Source of the DNA: Biscogniauxia marginata
Taxonomy: Eukaryota; Ascomycota; Sordariomycetes; Xylariales; Xylariaceae
Length of the DNA stretch: 64,000 bases
Direction of reading: 5' to 3'
Assembly: GCA_022695795.1 (NCBI GenBank)
Contig: MU404076.1
Coordinates: 248,001-312,000, forward strand
Made by a program: the position numbers and the translations under genes. Of the stretch, positions 33,460-43,737 are shown piece after piece (position 1 is the stretch's first letter; each line of letters opens with the position of its first letter). The notes beneath the pieces are model-generated. The model saw nothing but the letters and a program-made list of their open reading frames with translations, was not told where the DNA came from and made no database searches.

Positions 33460-34755
33460 ATGGCTTCCGCAGTCCAGCCGCTGCGGCTATGCCTGCGCAC
33501 TTTCAGGCAAGCCCCAGTGCTTCGCAACGCCGCCCCGCGGGTATATGCTGCGAGAAAGGCATTCTCCACGACACCCACACCATGGCGTCCCGCAGCCAAG
33601 AAAGACGAGATTGACGAGCTGGAAGACGACGAGGAGGATGAAGGCGATGAGGCGGGACTATTCGACGAGGGAGACATATACCAGATGCAGGAGGCGTTGC
33701 GCAAATCCGGGACGGGGCGAGACAGCGAGGTAGAATTCTCAACGAAAATCCAGGAACAGTCTATAGGACGTTCCGCGGATCTCGTCTCTCTTATGCAGAG
33801 ACAAACAACCGTTTTAAGGTCCCGTTCATTCTGGAACGATGAAGAGGAGGACCCCGACATGATCACTGACGAGCTGAACGAGGACGAGTTTGACGAGGAT
33901 GATATCATGAGCATGGCCCACGGGAAACTCGAGGAGTTCCGAGAGTACAGAGAATATGCCCGCATTGCCGCCTGGGAGATACCCTTGCTCTCAAGTGAGT
34001 ACCCAATTGCTATCTTCATGGACCTACTAACCAAGCCACTGCGAGCAGAACTAGCAAGACCATTCGAACCGCCTACGGCAGAGGAGCCCCTACGATTCCG
34101 TTTCACGAGCTACATGGGAGAGTTCCACCCAGCTGAGAGCAAAGTCGTCGTCGAGTTCTCGCCGCAGGATATGCCGCTCAACGAGGCGCAGCAGCTCAAG
34201 CTGAAGAAACTACTGGGCGCGCGGTACAACCCCGACATGGACATCGCTAGGATGAGCTGCGAACAGTTTGAGCACCAGGCACAAAATAAGCGATATCTTG
34301 GTGACCTGGTTAACAAGCTAATCGCGAGCGCGCAGGTACGTCGCACCATAGAAATTTCTATTAACCCTCAAACGCAACATGAGTAATCTCTCTATATCTA
34401 ATTGCTCTCGGTTGCTGACAAGAATATCTTCGTCGCGTAGGACCCGACGGACATGTTCGAGGACGTCCCACTGGACACGAGACACCACAAGACACGGCCC
34501 AAGCCCAAGTTTCCGCCCGAGTGGCGCATGACGGAGGAGCGGCGGAAATTCCTCGAAGAGACGCGGAAAGCGGCCCTGCTGCTGGACCAGACAAAGGAGG
34601 AGACCGGAAAGCTGGTCGACGGCGCCGAGAAGATCCAGAAGTACTTCGATGAGGCCGCCGAGCAGGAGATGCTTCCCGAACGCGTCACTTCCCGCCTGGA
34701 GAGGCAGTTGCCTACTCCAAATCAAAGACGAAATCAAAATCACTTCAGAATATGA
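33460..34755 (+). CDS. RSM24: Mitochondrial small-subunit ribosomal protein mS35 (Rsm24)
   Basis: A 378-residue mitoribosomal 37S protein. Exons are 33460-33994, 34049-34335 and 34441-34755. The start is the ATG in a CACCATGG context. The N-terminus is a basic presequence (LRLCLRTFRQAPVLR...AFSTTPTPWRP). An acidic linker follows, then the mS35 domain (FRFTSYMGEFHPAESKVVVEF, LKLKKLLGARYNPDMDIARMSCEQF, NKRYLGDLVNKLI), and a C-terminal extension with DTRHHKTRPKPKFPPEWRMT. Intron 1 (54 nt, 33995-34048) is a multiple of three and stopless; retention would insert 18 residues between LLS and LARP. Intron 2 is 105 nt and contains a stop. Family identity is strong. Confidence 0.93.
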
Positions 34756-36340
34756 AAAAAGAGAGAGAGGGGGGGGAAGGGAAAATAGACGGGATTGGGG
34801 TGGGGGGAGGTTGGCGGTGGAAGGAAATGTAACAACACCACGCCATGTAGACAACTATACCTACTCGATAGGAGCTCCTCGGCTCAGCTTGAGGGAGCAG
34901 GCGAGATGAGATGAGATGAGATGAGCTGTATGTGTATAAAATATAACGACGGCATTGCATATAACTTTGGACTACCTTAGGTACTGACAGTACTTCGAGA
35001 ATGTCACATGTTAGAGCTTCAAACATGATACCAAGGAATTTCTTGTGTCTCTCCTAATTATGAATCGTGGCATCGTATCTCCTCGTCGAGTTTCCGAAAT
35101 TACCCAATTACTTACTACTAGGTATCTCAGAGGCCCAACCCCGTTACATGCGGTCTCATCCCGCCTTGTGCCAGACAGTTCTCTTGTATCTTTAGGATGT
35201 TGATTCTACTACGTGGAGAGTGGAAAGTGAGGATGGGGAAGGGACATTATCAACAGGTAGGCAGCTTCTGCTAATAAGTGACAGCTGCCGCAGCCTACGC
35301 TGCTAGGCACATGTATATACCTGCCTCTTGCCTGGCTACTTCCACAGTACGGATTACGGCTAGGTACTTCTACATAATCTGAAGTGCACCAACTGAAGCT
35401 GAAGTTGCTTCGAACCTCTGCGTAATTATGATTGGTTTCTGTGGGGGTGATTCTGAGATGTTACGTACGATGCACCAATAAAATCATGCGAAATTGGAGC
35501 AAACTTTGGAGCGAAGGCTGGTTAATGGAGCCTGTTTGGATCTATTGGTTGCATTGAATTCGATATGGTCCGTGTAGCCATCAAGGTCCGCAGCCTAGCT
35601 TTTCTGCCGTGTTTGCCTCGCCGACCGCCCTGGTTCTGCCATTCTCCACCGCCACAGGGGGCCCCACCACCAGGAATCATAAAAGGCTGTCCTCGCTCCC
35701 CTCGGTTTGGAATTTTCTTTTCCTTTCTTCTTTAGCTCTCTTTGCCTTTTGGCTTAGATCAAGTGTAGTATCTGTTCTTTTCAGTTTAATCTCTGAAAGA
35801 GTCCTACTTGGACTCAATCGTGATTATTCTAATTTTTGTTTGCCCGGGAACGCGTCCTCTGTGCTTGCGCATGACCGCTCCCACCGTGTCCCTGGTATTA
35901 CACTGCCTCCAGGCGACGCGAACATTCTGTCTTTTCGTTGCAGTCTCTAGCTTGCCTAGGGATGCGAGGAAGAGCCTTTCTTTCCGCTTGATCTTGTAGA
36001 CTACGTAGTTACAGAATACTGTAGTTATAGATTATAAGTCTGTAAATTTGATCATTATGATGAATTTGGTCGCCAATGTTTCTCCAAGCGGGTCGCGTTT
36101 GTCGATTCATCTTAGGTGGCAGTCGGGTTGTTTGGCACCCAAGCGACAGCACAATGTATATGGTGACGAGCAACTGACCTAGCGAGATGTTATCGAAAGC
36201 TGTAGGCATCAAATAAAGAAGAAATGTCCCTCCCATCTTCCACACCATCTACGTGACCCTTCCATCTTGACAGGACCTCGAGCATCTAAACTGCCCCTCA
36301 TCATCACTGAAAACTCTGATCAGCCCAATCCAGCATCAAG
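34756..36340. other. Intergenic spacer mS35 / translin
   Basis: About 1.6 kb without a convincing gene. It has a G-rich 3' flank (34765-34815) and a (GAGAT)n repeat at 34903-34925. The CT-rich patch at 35690-35800 contains a 113-codon open frame without recognisable features. Confidence 0.55.
34903..34925. repeat. (GAGAT)n pentanucleotide repeat
   Basis: Four perfect GAGAT units plus GAG, directly visible. Confidence 0.85.
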
Positions 36341-37348
36341 ATGGCGAGCGACAACGCCTCCGCTATGATCGACCCTTCCATTTTCGAGTACCTACAGGCC
36401 CACGGCGCAGAGGAAATCGAGGTCGGCGATAAACTACACCAGCTAACTGCTGTCCTGAACCGCCACATCTCTACCTGTCAGGGCCTTCTCAGCCGCATCC
36501 ATTCGACACCGAGCCAGAAGCGTGTGTATTTCCTACCTGGCAGACCTCGCATTATTTCTCATTGCTGACCCGAGCGGGGATACCAGTGCCGCCGTTGCTC
36601 AAACAGGTCGAGGAGACCGGCATCAAGCCCGAGATCGCGGGCGTAGGCGAGCTAGCCCAGTTCACGTCCAACTACCCATACTACAAGTATGAAATTCACT
36701 CTTTTTTCACGTCTTTATCAACCTAATTCTAGACCGGGCTGGCTGACCTGGGGAGAAAAAAAAAAGATACAACCACCGATGGAGCCGTAGCGTACAGAAC
36801 GTGGTCGCCACCCTGCTCTTGACGGCCTGGCTGGGCGGCCTGGGAACCGAGACTCGCGCGGGCGAACTCGGACGTCTCCTCACCATCGAGGAAGTCGGAG
36901 AAATCCTGAAGGGTATGTTTATATTAATCGCTAATCTTTTTTTCTTATTATCCTCTCTACCTCGTATATACTCCACACACACACACGTGTATATAAATTT
37001 ATTTGTATATAACCTGCGATCGCTAACTAACTACCTACCTACCGCGCAGTACCCGTCAACCTCAAGGACCGGGACGCCTTCCACGTCACCATCGAGGAGT
37101 ACCTCCTGGCGCTGACGGACATCACGGAGGAGCTCAGCCGGCTGGCGATGAACTCGGTGACGCTCGGCGACGTGGGCCTGACGGTGCGCATCAGCGGCTT
37201 CGTCAAGGACCTGTTCGCCGGCTTCCAGCTGCTCAACCTCAAGAACGACATTGTGCGCAAGCGCGTCGACGCCGTCAAGTACCACGTCAAGAAGGTCGAG
37301 GACGTCATCTACGACCTGTCGCTGCGGAACCTGATCCCCCAAGGCTGA
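36341..37348 (+). CDS. TSN: Translin (TSN/TB-RBP family)
   Basis: An all-helical nucleic-acid-binding protein (241 residues; human about 228). With TRAX it forms the C3PO ribonuclease in several eukaryotes. Exons are 36341-36521, 36587-36686, 36767-36912 and 37050-37348; introns are 65, 80 and 137 nt. Recognisable stretches are YNHRWSRSVQNVVATLLLTAWLG, the EVGEILKVPVNLKDRDAFHVTIEEYL region, and the C-terminal TVRISGFVKDLFAGFQLLNLKNDIVRKRVDAVKYHVKKVEDVIYDL. The exon 2 acceptor could also be 12 nt upstream (in frame), but the chosen CAG leaves room for the CTGAC branch site. Intron 3 ends in TACCTACCTACC. The TRAX partner is not in the window. Confidence 0.92.
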
Positions 37349-38034
37349 TGAGAAAAGAGGACATTGGAAGAGAGAGAGAGAGAGAGAGAGGTAGTTATTG
37401 CAGATGCGTTGGGGGCTTGCTTGCTTGCTAGGTATCTTGTCGGGTAAAAAAGGGCGCGTGCAAACTCGTTCAGTAGGTATCAAGCGTACCAGGTATACGG
37501 AATCAACACGAAAAAACAATCCATTTCCCACAGTAAACTTCTATAAGCCGCTAAAGTAGTTTCCTGTGTGTGGTAGGTCACTATCAGGTGTTACTCTATA
37601 CCGCATTGTAGAACGGCGTTGTGTTATCGGTATCGATAGCTTATCGGCCTTAGCGCGTTCGTGACGTGACTTGTCAGGTATGCAGCAATTGAAGTTATTT
37701 GCAATTAATAAGGTTCATGGGAGACCTGCCTTGCTCAACGCCGAGAAAGGCTGCTTGATATCATCCACTTTCTTCTGGTACCCGCGCACCTTATTGCCAT
37801 CCACGTTCGTTTTGCCAGTTAATTCTAAATTTCTACCATATTCTCATAGTGTCGTTGTATGCATTTTCCTAGATTCTGGCCATCTTGCTTTTTTTCTTCC
37901 TCTTCTTTCTGTGCTGTAGTTGCCCGACACCGAGTCTTTGTCGCAATAGTTTCCATCCGACCACACTGCGCGACCCTCGCCCCTCCCTGTACGGCTAATC
38001 ACCCCACGAGCGACCTAATATCCCCCTCTCAATA
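37349..38034. other. Intergenic spacer translin / Gpi11
   Basis: No gene. A perfect (AG)n run at 37369-37390 lies just after the translin stop. Confidence 0.6.
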
Positions 38035-38869
38035 ATGCCTCTGGTCGATCCTGTGACCATGTCGCCGCCTGCTGGGAAGGCGGGCGCGGCACAGGCGGTG
38101 AAGGCCAAAGACGCCGAGGCGCCCACCCAGCCGGTCCAGACGCTGTCGTCGTCGCAAGCCCAAGTCCTCCGCCATATCCACCCGGCCCTGCTCGCCGTCC
38201 TGTTCTTCATACGCTTCCGCGCTCTGGTGGCCGACCCTGTGGCGGAGATGTGGAATGCGCTTCCCGCGGTCTGGGCCATACAGGCGGCATTTGCGATAGT
38301 GTGCCTGCCGGCGGTGGGCTCGCAGACGGCGAGGCCGGCGAAGAAGCCGCGGCCGGGCGAGAAGAAGAAGCCCGGGTCGGACAGTACGGGGCCGAATATC
38401 TCTGTGGTGCGTTTCTGCGTGGTTATCCCCGATCCCTTTGTCGTAGCTGTAACTGACGGGATATGTCCAGACTACCCTCGTAGCCTCCGTGCTGTCCGTC
38501 ATCTCGGCCGGGGCCTTGCACGTAGCGTTTGTGCTCTTCGGGGCCCCCTTCTTGACCCATCTCCCGCACACGTTCCTCTGCTCTCTCCACCTCGCCCTCC
38601 TCGGGCTGTTCCCGCTCTTCTATACCCGCGGCGTGTCGAACAAGGAGTGGCTCGAGATCCTGGGCGCCAGGGCCCCCTTCGACGAGGCGTTCGGCGGCAT
38701 GGTGGGAGCTTGCGTTGGGGCGTGGCTCGGGGCCGTGCCGATCCCCCTGGACTGGGATCGCGAGTGGCAGAAGTGGCCCGTCACGATATTATGCGGAATA
38801 TACGCTGGATACCTTGTTGGGAAGCTGGTCGGCGGCACGGTGGCCTTTGGGAAGAGATTTGGTTCATGA
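38035..38869 (+). CDS. GPI11: GPI-anchor biosynthesis protein Gpi11 (PIG-F)
   Basis: A 256-residue polytopic ER membrane protein that supports ethanolamine-phosphate addition to the GPI precursor as the partner of Gpi7 and Gpi13. Exons are 38035-38406 and 38471-38869, with one 64-nt intron. After an Ala/Pro-rich N-terminus, hydrophobic helices run from residue about 50 to the C-terminus. PIG-F signatures are LHVAFVLFGAPFLTHLPHTFLCSLHLALL, FPLFYTRGVSNKEWLEIL and GAWLGAVPIPLDWDREWQKWPVTILCGIYAGYLVG, the last being the most conserved PIG-F block. The Lys/Pro-rich loop (KKPRPGEKKKPGSD) before the intron is likely cytosolic. Confidence 0.94.
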
Positions 38870-40547
38870 TGGCATGGCTCGCAAAACAGGCCAATTGGCC
38901 GTGTACAAAGCCATTCATTTGGGGTTTGCCTCGGTAGCATGGAGTAACCTGTCCGGTAGCCTGTTTCAGGAATGTCGCTATACCGAGATAAAGCCAAACT
39001 TGCTTATACTATGAACAATTTCAATATGAGAATCGAACATCATTTTCCATACTAGGAGTGAAAATCGTGTCACCTCTTTGTAGCCTACCCTTTTACTCAT
39101 CGTGGAATGGAAAGAGAAATGGAAAAAAAAGTATGCCTTATGAGGATAATGATATTAGCTCTAACAACAATCTCATCTTTAGGAGCAAGGACACCAGATG
39201 TTATATGAAAACTGGTCTAAGTGCATTCCTTATAGCGACGTTAGCTGGTTACTATCTAGTCAATACCAATCCCTCTCTCACTCTCACTGTCGGTAACAAC
39301 ATCCAACGAACTGTCTACCGCCTAGTAAGTGAAGTCGGCATTTCTCGCTATACTTACCAGCTTACCAGATGCCCTGCTTGTTCCTTTAAGTAACCTGCCA
39401 TAGTCAAGAAACACGAGGCAGACCATACGGGACTACATGTGAGTTACGACAGAGAGACCACAAAAGGTCAGTATCTCGTTTCTCTAGAGCCTTCGTTACC
39501 ACAAGAATGAGAAACACGTATGTTTTCATGGCACTCGAGCTACTGTCGACACAGCAGCACCATCACCACCACGTCCTTGCTACTTCCTCCATCCCATCTG
39601 TTTGACCCCAGCTCCTTACAAATCCCAAAATAACACACCGCGTCTCCTACTCCTTCACCCAAGTAAACATCAAGCAGTGGTTCCTGACATCTTTCTCAGA
39701 CCTCTTTTCTCTAACATCGACATAATAAGCTACCCTATTCTGCGTAGGCCAAAACATATCCTACACATCCAGGTCAGTACTTCAACGTGTATACCGTCCC
39801 ATCTCTCGTTGTCCCTCCCTCGTCAAATAATTTCACTTTCCCCTCAAGAAATCCATGTCACTCAACGCTTACCCAGATCGAAGCTCTAGGGACTGTCCTA
39901 AGGCTTGTACCTCGTCCCTGGTAGCTTGGTAGCTTAAGTATCGTGACTTACTTACTACATCCCTTCCTGTACATTCCACCCACCCGTCCCACGTACTTCA
40001 AGTTCTGTCTTCTTTCACACAAGTACACCATCACTAAGTACGTATTTCTATACAGACGCGAAGTTTCTCAACATCATAATAAGTTGTAAGGCTACATCCA
40101 TCCCCCTCTCTTCTTCACAGCACTACGTTGGATCATCTACACTAGACCATTTCCTGTCGTCTACCTCTGCGGTGTATTGCCCATCCATCCATCTTCATCT
40201 ACGCGATCGTCTACAGCACTGCATCCATCAACAACACCTGGTGTCAAGACCTGCCATTATTTTACCTACCTACACCATCCTCAAGATCCTCCTCCGTACT
40301 TTCCTCACCACTGACCCATTGTCACCTACACCAAGGACAAGTACCATCCTACTCTCTGTCAAGTACAAACAGGTACAACAATTCCAGCTTTCCCATCAAG
40401 TCCACCTCTTTGCAATTATTTTCCCGCATCCTCGTCCTTCCCTCTTCACCTCACCTCTACCTCCAAAAGTCTACATCACTAAGACAGATCTATACCTACA
40501 GACTCGACACATCTTCTACGATATCTCCTCCCGAGACTCCCATCAAG
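38870..40547. other. Intergenic with long CT-rich leader
   Basis: No gene. From about 39540 to the ATG at 40548 the sequence is strongly C/T-biased with many CATC/TACC words. It is likely the promoter and long 5' leader of the AT-hook gene. Confidence 0.55.
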
Positions 40548-41030
40548 ATGCCTATGACGTGGAACGAGAAGTCCGAGCGTGACCTTATGGCCGCGATGCT
40601 CATGACGGCCTCGGGCTCCGACCTGGGCAAATTCAAGCCCTCCTGGGGCGCAGTTGTCGCGAAGATGGCCATCATGGGCTACGACACCAACGCGAGCTCC
40701 ATCAGGTGAGTTTTCCTTCTTTTCTATTTATTGCAACTGATTACTACTCCCTTCCTCACTTCCCAGCCATTCGACGATTTTCTAGCTTTCTCCCTCTATC
40801 CTTCTCTCCTTCCCTTTTTTTTTATTTTTATTTTTTATTTTATTTTTTTGTTTCCCACCTCAGCGAACACCTTCAAGTCACGCCGACAAGTTTGAAGATC
40901 CTACTAACATTTCCCGTCTTTCCCCTCATAAGCCAGCGCTGGTCAAAGGTCATGGTGCGCGACCTGAAGAAGCACCACCCCAACCTGTTCGACGAGAGCG
41001 CCCAGTCCCCGTCCCCGGCCAAGCCTGAAG

Positions 41031-41064
<34 letters not shown>

Positions 41065-41254
41065 CACCACCCCCAACGGCAAGAAGCGAGGTCGCGGTCG
41101 CCCTCCCAAGGTTCCGAAGAACGACGTCAACAACCAGGACCTCGTCGACGAGGCGGACGACGGCGACGTCGATTCCGAGAACGACCGCAAGCCGGCTAAG
41201 ATGGCTAAGCTCGAGCCCGAGCCCCAGAACGACGACAATGACGGGCTGGTCTAG
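40548..41254 (+). CDS. AT-hook nuclear protein with Myb-like N-terminus (hypothetical)
   Basis: A predicted 159-residue nuclear protein. Exons are 40548-40705 and 40933-41254. The intron is 227 nt, unusually long for this window, with a CTACTAAC branch site 24 nt before the AAG acceptor. An earlier CAG acceptor at 40863 would keep the frame and add 23 residues. The N-terminus (MTWNEKSERDLMAAMLMTASGSD...IRSISQRWSKVMVRDL) has the W-spacing of a Myb/SANT-like helix bundle. A poly-Ala stretch from CTG/GCT repeats follows, then a perfect AT-hook core in KKRGRGRPPKVPK and an acidic tail. DNA binding is likely; the target is unknown. Codon use in exon 2 is ordinary. Confidence 0.75.
41034..41062. 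repeat. (GCT)n coding for poly-Ala
   Basis: Nine tandem GCT codons inside the AT-hook protein, directly visible; likely length-polymorphic. Confidence 0.85.
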
Positions 41255-42069
41255 ATATAGATCTAGGCAGGCTTCCCCCCTTACCAATTCTGATCTGTCT
41301 ATACTCTTGCGATCTGATGGTACTCTTGATGTCTGGACTGATATTGTAGTCGAGAATCACCATTTTGTGCTGGAAGCACCTGATCAAGGACTATAGATTG
41401 TTGATGGACTCGGGGGCCAGAAGATTCATATTCGTGCTTTTCACTTGGTAGCTTAGGTCATCGGACAGGGAAATCTCCCCTCAAAACATGTTGCGTTGTA
41501 TTCACGGAGGCGAAAATGCGTTGGCCTTTTCACTTAAGGTAGTCCATGATAAGTTGATAGCTGCTCACCACGAACAAACTGACATTGTCTGCACAAGCTG
41601 CATGTTGTCTCCTTACCTCAGTGATCCGCCGGGCTCTGGTTATAAAATATCAATGATCTATCTATAGTGACCGTCTCACCAGAGGTGAACAGATCGCGTT
41701 AATTCCGAGCCCCCTCCTCCCAGCTCATAAAGAACACCAAACCAGACATTCCAGGATACTAAGGTTGTATATAGGTAGGTATACAATATAATAAGAGTTT
41801 CATATAACTTTCTAACTAAACGCTACGATTATTTCAAAAAATAGCTGAGTAGGCACACACCAGTTTACAGTCCATTAAGCTAAGATAGTGTAATATGTTT
41901 CCAAAACCCCCTGATCTCATACACACACACGCACACACACATATATATATATCGTTTCCCTCGCATGGAGCAAAAACAAACCCAGCGCCAGATTCAGTAG
42001 GGTTCATTTCTCATTAATATTACGACCTTCCTTCTCTTTTCCTCACCCCCCAATACTTTACTTTTGTCT
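41255..42069. other. Convergent intergenic region AT-hook / GDPD
   Basis: No gene. It contains an alternating (CA)n-(TA)n run at 41921-41952. Confidence 0.6.
41921..41952. repeat. (CA)n(TA)n dinucleotide run
   Basis: ACACACACAC-GCACACACAC followed by ATATATATATAT, an alternating purine-pyrimidine tract. Confidence 0.85.
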
Positions 42070-42274
42070 TCACTCCCTCAGCTCCTCCCGTACCCGCCTC
42101 CGCGGCGACCCGTGCTTCAGCCAAGCCGCCGTCGAGACGACCGCCAGGAGGAGGTGGAAGAGCAGCATCTCGATGCCGAACCTGGCGCTCTTCGCCATGG
42201 ACCTCGCGACCGACGACGAATGCGCCCTGCCCCCTATTCTTCTTTTAGTGCTATTACCACCACCGCCACCACCG

Positions 42275-42319
<45 letters not shown>

Positions 42320-43737
42320 TTACCACTCCTCCTCTTCTCCAACCTCTCGCCCTCTCCCCCGCCCAAGCGCTCGCACACCTCGCGGAACAGCGCCGGGTCA
42401 TCCGTGATAACGCCCGCGAGCCGGTTTCGTACACACCACTGCATCCAGTCCTCGTCGTTGACGGTCCAGGCGTGCACGGGGACGCCGCGCGCCCGCACTG
42501 CATAAAAGGGGAAGTCAGTAAATGCTACACTTGGGCCGATTTTAACCCCGTGAAACATGCTGTCTCGTGAGCAAAAACTAAAAAAAACTAAAAAAAACTC
42601 ATACAACAAGCCAGAACAGGCAGGTTTTTTTTGGGGGGGTTTTTTTTAAACTCATGAGACAGGTTATAAGGGACAATAAAATAAAATAAAAATCCTCCAA
42701 AAATTAGGCTTACTGTCGCGCAGGAAGGCCGGCCCCCCCGCCACCGGCGACGCGAGCGCGTACTGCAGCAGGCTGACCGAGAGCCCGGGGATCCGGTCCA
42801 CGAGCTCGCGCGCGTACGCCGTCGAGTGCCCCACGTGCGTGATGCGGTGGCCCGGGAGGTATTTCTGGCAGAGCCGGATGTACTTTGCCTGTCGAGACAA
42901 GTTAATTTCTACTTCTTTTTTCTTTTCCCTGTGGGCACTGGTCTCTTCTCTGCTGGTGACGGGGAGGGGTTGGGGAGAGAAAAGGAGGGAGGGGGGGAGA
43001 TACCACTCGTCCTTGAGAAAAAGGAGGAAGATGGTACTTACATTCCAGCAACACGGCGTTATCCTCTCGCTCCACGGCCTCTGCGTCGCCGGCACCGAAG
43101 CGATAGTCTCCGCCGTCCGTCGCACCAGTTCCTCGGCGTCGTCGTGTATCTGATGCGTCCAGTTAGATATATATATATATATATATATTAACTCGGGGGG
43201 TTCTGGTCTTTTTTCTTCCCCTCTCCTGCTTTCCCTCCCCCGCCCTCTTTTTGAAATTTCTTTTTTAAACCCCCTAAAATTACCCAAAGGAAGGGTCTTG
43301 GGTTCTTGGGGCTGGGCTCTTGGGGCTGGGATGGGATGAAAAAGACTCACCTTGATATCCAGCATGAGCCAGACGTGCGCCCTCCCGGGCTCGTCGAGCC
43401 ACTCGAGCAGGTCGCGCAGCCGCGGCATCGGCTGCGGGGGCTCGCGCGTCGTCCGCAGCGCCCGCAGGGACGCCCAGTCGCGGTCGCGCACGCGCACGCC
43501 CTTCAGCCCGAAGCAGCGCCCCAGCGTCTCGTCGTGCGACAGGACCACGACGCCGTCGCGCGACAGGTGCAGGTCCGTCTCGAGGGCCGCGGCCGGGGCC
43601 CCGGCTCCGGCTCCGGCTCTGGTAGAGTCCTCGTCGTCGTCGCCGTCATCGACCGCCGCGCGGAACGCGAGCATCGTGTTCTCCGGGGCGCGCGCCTTGT
43701 AGCCGCGGTGGGCGATGGCTTGCGGGAGCGGCGGCAT
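42070..43737 (-). CDS. PGC1: Glycerophosphodiester phosphodiesterase, Pgc1-like
   Basis: A 365-residue GDPD-family lipase. The yeast relative Pgc1 degrades phosphatidylglycerol to diacylglycerol. Exons are 43351-43737, 43042-43149, 42714-42888 and 42070-42497, with introns of 201, 153 and 216 nt, long for this window and full of simple repeats. Catalytic landmarks are IAHRGYKARAPENTMLAF (first His), ALETDLHLSRDGVVVLSHDETL (metal-binding Glu/Asp and second His), WLMLDIK, GHRITHVGHST and the late VPVHAWTVNDEDWMQW block. GVITDDPALFREV closes the barrel. After a poly-Ser/Gly stretch from an AGT repeat comes a C-terminal hydrophobic helix (EMLLFHLLLAVVSTAAWL) that would anchor it in a membrane or lipid droplet, as in Pgc1. 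Exons join cleanly in phase. Confidence 0.9.
42275..42319. repeat. (CTA/AGT)n trinucleotide repeat, coding poly-Ser
   Basis: A run of 15 CTA triplets on the plus strand encodes the Ser tract (AGT codons) of the Pgc1-like protein. It is directly followed, on the minus strand, by a GGT/GGC-type Gly run. Confidence 0.9.
43167..43188. repeat. (TA)n in GDPD intron 1
   Basis: A perfect AT alternation of 22 bp just upstream of the intron 1 acceptor of the Pgc1-like gene. Confidence 0.85.

Noticed and set aside
35609..35950. 113-codon plus-strand frame between mS35 and translin
   Set aside because: CT-biased DNA gives a Ser/Leu/Phe-rich frame without recognisable features or introns.
37369..37390. 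(AG)n run as a regulatory site
   Set aside because: A simple dinucleotide repeat in a 3' flank; nothing indicates function.
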